From Moraxellaceae bacterium (GTDB taxonomy: Bacteria > Pseudomonadota > Gammaproteobacteria > Pseudomonadales > Moraxellaceae), in assembly GCA_020697295.1 (NCBI GenBank), contig JAJFBF010000045.1, positions 1 through 64,000 on the forward strand: a stretch of DNA of 64,000 nt, given 5' to 3'. Positions 57,261 to 64,000 of the stretch are shown piece by piece (positions within the stretch are counted from its first letter, which is position 1; each line of letters starts with the position of its first letter). A program made the translations under genes and the position numbers. Below the pieces are notes generated by a model, which did not search any database, had not been told where the DNA came from, and saw only the letters and a program-made list of their open reading frames with translations.

Positions 57261-57812
57261 ATGCGCCTTCTATTTCCCGGTGTGATGCTTACATCTGTCT
57301 TGCTTGCAGCGTGTAGCAGCCCGGTGCGGACCGGGCCTGATCCGGTGCAGGTATTGCCTCCGCCGCGCGCCACCGGTGAGGTTGCCTCGGAAGCGCCTGT
57401 GGTGGCTGCCCAGGAGCCGGCTCGACGGCCGCAAGTACAGCCGCAACGGCAGTTGGCGGATGGCTCCCAGTTGCCGGCAGTAAGAGGTCTTATTGCGGCA
57501 GCGGATGGCGCACTGTCGCGGGGAGAGGTGGATTTGGCCGCCGTGAATCTCGAGCGGGCCCAGCGCCTCGCACCGCAATCCGCGCTGGTATACCAGAAGC
57601 TGGCTAATATACGGTTGCGTCAGAAGCGAGCGGCGGAGGCCGAACAATTGGCTCGAAAGGCCCTCGCATTTGCCGGTAGTCCAGCCCAGCAGGCGACACT
57701 CTGGCAGCTCATCGCGAGCGCTCGCCAGATGCAGGGACAGCATGCCGCGGCGCGAGAGGCCCGAGCCCGGGCCGCCGCCCTGCAGGGGAGTGCTGTCGGC
57801 GCCACGCCCTGA
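57261..57812 (+). CDS. TPR-containing outer-membrane lipoprotein, candidate PBP1b activator (LpoP-like)
   Basis: Lipobox LLAACSS; TPR-like VNLERAQRLAPQSALVYQKLANIRLRQKRAAEAEQLARKAL; directly downstream of the PBP1b gene. Confidence 0.65.
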   Translation: MRLLFPGVMLTSVLLAACSSPVRTGPDPVQVLPPPRATGEVASEAPVVAAQEPARRPQVQPQRQLADGSQLPAVRGLIAAADGALSRGEVDLAAVNLERAQRLAPQSALVYQKLANIRLRQKRAAEAEQLARKALAFAGSPAQQATLWQLIASARQMQGQHAAAREARARAAALQGSAVGATP

Positions 57813-57846
57813 TGGGCCGATGCTCTTGGCGCTGCATGAGGGTGAG

Positions 57847-58488
57847 TTACAGCGTGCCTTCGTGGGAGGCCGGTTCTTCCAGTTTGATGACGCTGCGCAC
57901 AAGTTGCGCCAGCGAGTTTGCTCTCAGCTTGAGGTAGATGCGTGATCGGTGTGATTCCACCGTGCGCGTCGACAGTCCGATCTCGCGCGCAATCAGCTTG
58001 TTGGGGAGCCCGTCCAGGATCAGCTCCAGCACCTGCCGCTCTCGCTCGGAGAGTTGCGCGAACCGCTCGCGCAGAGTGCCAATTTCCGTCGCTGCCTGGC
58101 GCTGCAGGATATCCCGACCGATGCTTTTGTGAATGCTCTCCATCAGCGCCTTCTCATCTACTGGCTTGGTCAGGAAGTCGACGGCGCCACCCTGGAAGGC
58201 GCGCCGGCAAAGATTGATGTCTCCATGCCCGGTGATGAATACCACCGGAAGGCTGATGCCCCTCTCCTGCAGCAGTGCCTGCAGTGCAAGGCCGGACATG
58301 TCGGGCATGCGGATATCGAGCACGACACAGCCGACGGCATCCGCCTGCCATCGATCGAGGAATTCGCCGGCGCTGGCGCAGCTTTCCACGTGCAGCCCAT
58401 AAGTGGCGATGAGCAGGGCCAGTGACTGCCGGACCGCTTCATCATCATCCACCAGGAAAACAGTGGGCTCATGCAGTGGCAGATCCAT
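57847..58488 (-). CDS. FixJ/LuxR-type response regulator
   Basis: PTVFLVDDDEAVRQSLALLIATYGLHVESCASAGEFL...FLTKPVDEKAL; C-terminal LSERERQVLELILDGLPNKLIAREIGLSTRTVESHRSRIYLKL. Confidence 0.93.
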   Translation of the reverse strand: MDLPLHEPTVFLVDDDEAVRQSLALLIATYGLHVESCASAGEFLDRWQADAVGCVVLDIRMPDMSGLALQALLQERGISLPVVFITGHGDINLCRRAFQGGAVDFLTKPVDEKALMESIHKSIGRDILQRQAATEIGTLRERFAQLSERERQVLELILDGLPNKLIAREIGLSTRTVESHRSRIYLKLRANSLAQLVRSVIKLEEPASHEGTL

Positions 58489-59668
58489 TCCGGACGTCCT
58501 TGTGGTTCAGGGTGGGGAGTGAAAACTGGAAGCAGGCGCCTCCCGATGGTGTCGTGCTGGCGTCCAGGTCGCCGCCCGCTGCCTCCAGAATGGTCTGGCT
58601 GATACTGAGCCCAAGCCCCATGCCGTCCGCCTTGGTAGTGAAGAAGCGAGTGAACAGTTGTTCCTGGATCGCGGGTGGCAGTCCGGGGCCTGAGTCCGTC
58701 ACGCGCACATGTACCCGGCCCGCCAGCATGCGGGTACTGACCTGCAGCAGGCGGCTTTCCTCGGGCAGCACCTGCATGGCCTCGACGGCATTGCGTACCA
58801 GGTTGACCATGACCTGCTCCAGTTGCAGGGCATCGGCGCGAACCGGGAGAGCTGGTTCGGTGCTGAGGCTGACACGGACTCCGCCCGAGCTGATCTTGCT
58901 GCTAAGCAGTGTCAGGGCGTTTACGACCACCTGATTGATGGCCACTGGCTCGAACTGCAGCCCCCGGCGACCGACAAAGGCGCGCAGGCGCTCCAGTATG
59001 CCGGCTGCCCGGCGAGTCTGGCTCACGGCCTCCGCCAGTGCTTCGCTGGCACGTTCGATGTCGGGATTGTCGTCAGCCAGCAGGCGCAAGGACGCCTGGA
59101 TAAAGCTCATGATGGCGGCCAGCGGCTGGTTTATTTCGTGGGCAATCCCGGTAGCAAGCTCGCTCACTGTATTCAGTCGCGACAGATGCTGGAGCAGTAG
59201 CTCATTTTCACTGCGGGAAATGACGCTGGCGGACTCGGAGGTGCTGCCGGAGGGCTCAAGGCAGAGCAGGGCGAATCTCCGCGGACCCGCATTGATGGCG
59301 AGGACTTTTCCTCTGATTCCTACTCTCTTGTCGCCACAGATGAGATGGGTGTCGTGTGTCAGTTCCTGGTCGCAGCCTGTGGCCAGTGCTTGCAGCAGGG
59401 GGTTGGGGCGCCAGTCACGCGCCAACTGGCGCTCCAGCATGAAGGCGTCGCGCCAGGGGCGGCCACAGAGGTCATGCGCATGCCGTTCGAGCAGGTGACT
59501 GGCGGCAGTATTTACGGCACGCAGCACCAGATGGCTGTCAATCAGCAGCAAGGGCTCACGGACAGAGTAAAAAAGCGGGGCCAGCGCCGGCAGAGGGAAA
59601 AGCGAGGGTGGTGTCCGGAGGCGGCATGCGGGCCGCCTGCGCATCTTGGCCTGACGGTGGGTAATCAT
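58469..59668 (-). CDS. PAS-containing sensor histidine kinase, partner of the FixJ-type regulator
   Basis: H-box ELATGIAHEINQPLAAIMSFIQASLRLL; HATPase motifs; overlaps the response-regulator start. Confidence 0.93.
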   Translation of the reverse strand: MITHRQAKMRRRPACRLRTPPSLFPLPALAPLFYSVREPLLLIDSHLVLRAVNTAASHLLERHAHDLCGRPWRDAFMLERQLARDWRPNPLLQALATGCDQELTHDTHLICGDKRVGIRGKVLAINAGPRRFALLCLEPSGSTSESASVISRSENELLLQHLSRLNTVSELATGIAHEINQPLAAIMSFIQASLRLLADDNPDIERASEALAEAVSQTRRAAGILERLRAFVGRRGLQFEPVAINQVVVNALTLLSSKISSGGVRVSLSTEPALPVRADALQLEQVMVNLVRNAVEAMQVLPEESRLLQVSTRMLAGRVHVRVTDSGPGLPPAIQEQLFTRFFTTKADGMGLGLSISQTILEAAGGDLDASTTPSGGACFQFSLPTLNHKDVRNGSATA

Positions 59669-59724
59669 CCCTATCCCCTGGTCCGGCGTCTTATTGGGTA
59701 CTCATAAGGGGGTATTGAAAACGG

Positions 59725-60867
59725 CTATTGGGAATTGTTCAAGCTTTGTTGGCGGCTGCGCTCCTGCAGCCACTCGGGAATGGCCTCGTCAGGGGCCGCC
59801 ACTTCCGACTCTTTGCGCGAGCCCAGCACAAGCTTGCCCTCGATCTCAAGGGACTTGACGCGGTATTCGATAGGTTCACCACCGCTCAGGTGGCCGCTGA
59901 CCTTCACGGGGTAGTTCAGGAAATCGGGCGCCAGCCAGACATCGAAGGCCCTGACCATCTCGCGCAACTCCGGATCGAATCGCTCTCCGGAGAGGTGCAG
60001 GGTCCGCAGGGTGCCGACCGGAAGCTTGAGCTTTTCCTCGGCCACCAGCGAGAACCGCGCCTGGTAAACCTTGCGACCGGTGCTGATGAACACGGTCTGG
60101 GGCTGACCATTGAAGGTCACTGCCAGGTGGAAAGGGACGCTGGCAAAGTCTTGGGGGATAACGGGGAGCGCCAACTCGCGCGGATTGGTCGGCCTGCCCA
60201 GGCGGAGGGTGCCATTGGCGTATTCGGTAAAGCTCTGCAGCTTTCCTCCCAGGAGGGTCTGGGAGCGGGCGGGGCTGAGGCCGCCCTCGGGGCTGATCTG
60301 GCCTTCACTCGTCACCTGGGCACTGAATCCGAATTTGCGACCTTTTACATCAATGGCATAGCGGAGGCCCTCCATGATCCATGTCTGGTGCAGCGTTGCT
60401 GACAAGCCGCTGACGCTGGCATCGAGCCGTGCGGAGAGTTGCACAGGGAAGGCGGGTGCAAGCTCTTGCGGTATCAAGACTGGGGCCGCCTCCGGAATCT
60501 CCTCCGGAGTGGCGATCGGTAGAGTGGAGGCCGCCTCAGTCACTTCGGGCACTGGTGCTTCGTTCTGAGAGGAGGGGGGCGATTGGGTAGGTGTCGGAGG
60601 AGCAGGTGTCGAGACGTTCGACTCGGGTATTGGCGCAGGCGAAATTTTCACCATGCGCATGCCTGACGCCACCTTGTTGGCGACCTTTGCGGGTGGACGT
60701 GCCGCCAACTGAACCCGCTGCACATGGACAGGCTGCCGGCTTTCCAGCACCTCGTCCGGAGCAGTATAAAAGTCCGGCAGGCTGATCTCGCCACCGCCCA
60801 GGAACAGTAGATGCAGGAGCAAGGAGAGCAGCAGGGCGGATGCCAGGGTCAGGCGATATGTCCGCAT
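59725..60867 (-). CDS. DUF3108-type protein with N-terminal TM and Pro-rich region
   Basis: N-terminal TM anchor, Pro/Thr-rich linker, C-terminal LPVGTLRTLHLSGERFDPELREMVRAFDVWLAPDFLNYPVKVSGHLSGGEPIEYRVKSL. Confidence 0.7.
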   Translation of the reverse strand: MRTYRLTLASALLLSLLLHLLFLGGGEISLPDFYTAPDEVLESRQPVHVQRVQLAARPPAKVANKVASGMRMVKISPAPIPESNVSTPAPPTPTQSPPSSQNEAPVPEVTEAASTLPIATPEEIPEAAPVLIPQELAPAFPVQLSARLDASVSGLSATLHQTWIMEGLRYAIDVKGRKFGFSAQVTSEGQISPEGGLSPARSQTLLGGKLQSFTEYANGTLRLGRPTNPRELALPVIPQDFASVPFHLAVTFNGQPQTVFISTGRKVYQARFSLVAEEKLKLPVGTLRTLHLSGERFDPELREMVRAFDVWLAPDFLNYPVKVSGHLSGGEPIEYRVKSLEIEGKLVLGSRKESEVAAPDEAIPEWLQERSRQQSLNNSQ

Positions 60868-60892
60868 GGCAAGGCCGCAGGGGCGAAGGCGA

Positions 60893-62167
60893 TCAGGCCC
60901 TCAGCGCCTTGCGCGCGGCCTCCAGAGTGGCGGCGATATCGTCGGCCGTGTGCGCTGCCGATACAAAGCCGGCTTCGAAAGCGGAGGGCGCCAGATAGAC
61001 TCCCTCCGCCAGCATTCCGTGGAAGAAGCGCTTGAAGGCTTCCACGTCGCAGGCGAGGGCGGCCGCGTAGCTGTCCACCTTATGGTCGGTGAAGAAAATG
61101 CCGAACATCCCCCCCACCTGGGTCGTGGTCAGCGCCACCCCACACTCTCGCGCCACCGACTCCAATCCATGGCAGAGATCGGCGGTACGCTGCCCCAGCG
61201 CTTCGTGAAAGCCCGGTGCGGAAATCAGCTGCAGCGTTTTCAGGCCGGCGCGCATGGCGATGGGGTTTCCAGAAAGCGTACCCGCCTGGTACACCGGGCC
61301 CAGCGGCGCAATTTTTTCCATGATGGCGCGCTTGCCGCCAAAGGCGCCGACCGGCATACCGCCGCCAATGACCTTGCCCAGCGTGGTGAGGTCTGGCGTC
61401 ACGCCATACAGGGCTTGTGCCCCGCCCAATGCGACCCGAAAGCCGGTCATGACTTCATCGAAGATGAGGACGGAGTTGTACTGGTTACAGATCCTGCGCA
61501 AGCCCTCCAGGAAGCCGGGCGCGGGAGGAATGCAGTTCATGTTGCCGGCCACGGGCTCGACGATGATGCAGGCCACCTCCTGGCCGCGGCTCCGGAAAAA
61601 CTCCTCGGTCTGGGCCAGGTTATTGAACTCCAGCGTCACCGTATGCTTTGCCAGGTCGGCCGGTACGCCTGCTGAACTGGGCACGCCTAGCGTCAGCGCG
61701 CCAGAGCCGGCCTTTACCAGGAGCGAGTCAGCATGTCCGTGATAGCAACCCTCGAACTTCACCAGCACATCGCGACCGGTATAGCCACGCGCCAGGCGGA
61801 TGGCGCTCATGGTGGCCTCGGTGCCCGAGCTCACCATGCGCACCATGTCCATCGAGGGGAGCAGTCCGCAAACCGTATCGGCCATGCGGATCTCCAGCTC
61901 CGTAGGAGCGCCGAAGCTCAGGCCGTCAACCGCGGCCTCCTGTACCTCGCGGATGACCTCCGGGTGGGCATGACCCAGGATGGCGGGTCCCCAGGAGCCG
62001 ACATAGTCGATATAGCGACGGCCATCCGCGTCATGCAGGTACGCCCCTTGTGCGCGCGAGAAGAACACCGGTGTACCGCCAACGCCGCGGAAGGCACGCA
62101 CGGGTGAGTTCACGCCGCCGGGGATGTGGCGGCAGGCAGCTTCAAAAAGGGCGTCGGATCGGCTCAT
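60893..62167 (-). CDS. hemL: Glutamate-1-semialdehyde 2,1-aminomutase
   Basis: [68 protein letters not shown]. Confidence 0.97.
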   Translation of the reverse strand: MSRSDALFEAACRHIPGGVNSPVRAFRGVGGTPVFFSRAQGAYLHDADGRRYIDYVGSWGPAILGHAHPEVIREVQEAAVDGLSFGAPTELEIRMADTVCGLLPSMDMVRMVSSGTEATMSAIRLARGYTGRDVLVKFEGCYHGHADSLLVKAGSGALTLGVPSSAGVPADLAKHTVTLEFNNLAQTEEFFRSRGQEVACIIVEPVAGNMNCIPPAPGFLEGLRRICNQYNSVLIFDEVMTGFRVALGGAQALYGVTPDLTTLGKVIGGGMPVGAFGGKRAIMEKIAPLGPVYQAGTLSGNPIAMRAGLKTLQLISAPGFHEALGQRTADLCHGLESVARECGVALTTTQVGGMFGIFFTDHKVDSYAAALACDVEAFKRFFHGMLAEGVYLAPSAFEAGFVSAAHTADDIAATLEAARKALRA

Positions 62168-62185
62168 GGCGAAGACTCGGGATAA

Positions 62186-63370
62186 TCAGAAGAGATTGCT
62201 GAAGGTTCGGGCGCGGACGGCAATATCCGGCGCCGTCCACAAATCGCTGACGACGGCCACGCAGTCGGCGCCGGCCGTGATGATTGGCGCGGCATTATCT
62301 GCCCTAATTCCGCCTATCGCCACTACGGGCAAGCCGAAGCGGCGCGCGGCCGCCAGGGTGTCGAGAGTGGCCAGCTTCGCGTCAGGCTTGGTGGATGAGG
62401 CATGCATTGCGCCAAAGGCCAGGTAACTTGCGCCTTCACGCGCGGCCTGTTCGGCAAAAGCCAGCGATCCGTGGCAGGTGGCGCCGATAATGGCGTCAGG
62501 TCCCAGCTGCCGGCGTGCGGCCAGCAGGGAGCTGTCTTCTCTTCCGAGGTGTACGCCGTCCGCACCCGTCGCGAGCGCCAGTTCCACATCGTCATTTATA
62601 AGCAGCGGCACGCCATGGTGCTGGCAGAGCGCCAGCAGCGCGCCGGCTTCAGTTAGGCGGCGGGCGCTATCGCCGGACTTGTCCCGGTATTGCACCAGGA
62701 CGGCTCCACCGGCGAGCGCGGCGGAGACTGCCGCCAGCAGGCGCCCGGCCAGGGTGCAGCCGGAGCCGTGGTATTCGCCCGACAACCTCGGGCTCGCGCT
62801 TTCGTAGATCACTTCGACACCCTGATAGAGGCGGTTCACCAGCAAGGCACCAGGCTCATGGCCGCCTTTCAGCAGTGTATGGCGGGCGCCAAGCTGTGCC
62901 AGTTGCGCCACTGACTCCTCCAGGGCGCCTGCTTCAGCCAGACGACGGGCTTCAAGAGAGTTCGGGGTGATCACAGTGGCGAGGGGGAACAGGCGCAGCA
63001 GCCCCTGGGCCAGATCGTCACCGGCCAGCGAGCCGCCTGAATTGGCTGCCAGCACCGGATCCAGTACCACCGGAATGTCGGGATGCCGGGCCAGAAGCTC
63101 TGCGATGACTTTGGCAATGGCGCCGGACCCCAGCATGCCAAGCTTGATCGCTCCCACCGGCAAGTCGGCCAGCACTGCCTCGGCCTGGCGGCGGATCAGC
63201 TCTGGCGAGACGGGTTCGAAGTCGTGGACTCGCTGGGAGTCCTGCACGGTCAGGGCGGTGCAGACCACTGCAGCATGCCCGCCAAGGGCGGCAACGCTTT
63301 CAATATCCGCCTGAAGGCCTGCCCCGCCGGATGGATCCAGCCCCGAAAAGCAGAGGACGACCGGACGCAT
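62186..63370 (-). CDS. ThiD-ThiE fusion (HMP-P kinase / thiamine-phosphate synthase), apparently shortened at the junction
   Basis: N-terminal ThiD VVLCFSGLDPSGGAGLQADIESVAALGG...HGSGCTLA; C-terminal ThiE GGAVLVQYRDKSGDSARR...LLINDDVELALATGADGVHLGRED. Confidence 0.9.
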   Translation of the reverse strand: MRPVVLCFSGLDPSGGAGLQADIESVAALGGHAAVVCTALTVQDSQRVHDFEPVSPELIRRQAEAVLADLPVGAIKLGMLGSGAIAKVIAELLARHPDIPVVLDPVLAANSGGSLAGDDLAQGLLRLFPLATVITPNSLEARRLAEAGALEESVAQLAQLGARHTLLKGGHEPGALLVNRLYQGVEVIYESASPRLSGEYHGSGCTLAGRLLAAVSAALAGGAVLVQYRDKSGDSARRLTEAGALLALCQHHGVPLLINDDVELALATGADGVHLGREDSSLLAARRQLGPDAIIGATCHGSLAFAEQAAREGASYLAFGAMHASSTKPDAKLATLDTLAAARRFGLPVVAIGGIRADNAAPIITAGADCVAVVSDLWTAPDIAVRARTFSNLF

Positions 63371-63798
63371 CAGAAAGGCCTCACGATGACGAGGATGACG
63401 ATGGCAATCAGTGCAATGACGGGTAACTCATTGAAAATTCTAAAAAATACATGGGATCGAGTGTTGCGTTCATCACGCAGCACCCCAAGGTAATGGCCAC
63501 AAGCGAAATGATAGGCGATCAGCAGGGTCACTAGCCCGAGCTTGGCATGCATCCAGCCCTGGCTGCGGTAGAAGGCCCAGTTGTCGACCAGCATCCAGCC
63601 TCCGAACAGCACGGTCAGTATCAGCGAAGGCCACATGATGCCCCTGTACAGCTTCCGCTCCATGACCTTGAAGCGCTCCTGGCCCGCAGCATCCTCGGCG
63701 AGGGAGTGGTAGACAAAGAGGCGAGGCAGGTAAAAAAGCCCGGCAAACCAGCACACGATCGCGATTACGTGCAGTGCCTTGAGCCAGAGGAAGGTCAT
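63370..63798 (-). CDS. hemJ: HemJ-like / CopD-family membrane protein (putative protoporphyrinogen oxidase)
   Basis: MTFLWLKALHVIAIVCWFAGLFYLPRLFVYHSLAEDAAGQERFKVMERKLYRGIMWPSLILTVLFG. Confidence 0.85.
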   Translation of the reverse strand: MTFLWLKALHVIAIVCWFAGLFYLPRLFVYHSLAEDAAGQERFKVMERKLYRGIMWPSLILTVLFGGWMLVDNWAFYRSQGWMHAKLGLVTLLIAYHFACGHYLGVLRDERNTRSHVFFRIFNELPVIALIAIVILVIVRPF

Positions 63799-63982
63799 CG
63801 GAGGGTCCTTGGTCAGGTCGCGGAGAATGGGAAAATATCCGGAGTCGCGACGAATTTCACAAGTCTGCCAAAGTCTTGCATCACATTTCTATAACTCATC
63901 TGATTTGCCGCCATGCGGCGGCTTGCCTGATAATCCGGGCTCTTGCGGCATTACGTCCTTTTTCCTAAGACAGGGTGATCAC

Positions 63983-64000
63983 GTGGTCAAGGTAGGCATC
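63983..64000 (+). CDS. argC: Probable start of N-acetyl-gamma-glutamyl-phosphate reductase (partial, 6 codons)
   Basis: GTG GTC AAG GTA GGC ATC = MVKVGI, the usual ArgC N-terminus; hemJ-like/argC adjacency known from Pseudomonas. Confidence 0.5.

Overview
High-GC gammaproteobacterial chromosome segment. Gene order is Pseudomonadales-like, with an HrcA/sigma32-type heat-shock cluster. No rRNA, CRISPR array, phage or IS element was recognised.

Most of the window is conserved housekeeping: CHASE2 cyclase (partial), recN, hrcA-grpE-dnaK-dnaJ, dapB, two tandem GGDEF genes, carAB, greA, yhbY/rlmE/ftsH/folP/glmM/tpiA/secG, tRNA-Leu(GAG), tRNA-fMet, rimP-nusA-infB-rbfA-truB-rpsO-pnp, panD / panCB-folK-pcnB, cbrB-cbrA, gluQ-dksA, a PBP1b gene plus lipoprotein, a two-component system, hemL-thiDE-hemJ, and the start of argC.

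Most interesting signals:
(1) A secreted phosphoinositide/lipid cassette at 18.2-22.3 kb: a patatin-like lipoprotein, a lipin-type (LNS2) HAD phosphatase, and a PI-PLC-X protein carrying C-type-lectin-like, CUB-like and ricin-B-like modules.
(2) An unannotated CrcZ-like Hfq/Crc-sequestering sRNA on the minus strand between pcnB and cbrB. It has a canonical sigma54 -24/-12 element, helically phased GTAAC half-sites, repeated A-rich AAN motifs and a strong terminator.
(3) A carA leader with promoter, hairpins, an intrinsic terminator and an 8-nt perfectly complementary alternative pairing, suggesting attenuation.
(4) A lesion in the cbrA transporter domain (internal deletion plus frame change) and a shortened ThiD-ThiE junction.
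(5) DksA with a ~250-aa histone-H1/AlgP-like Lys/Ala/Pro N-terminal extension.

All assignments come from reading the sequence and family knowledge; no searches were run.
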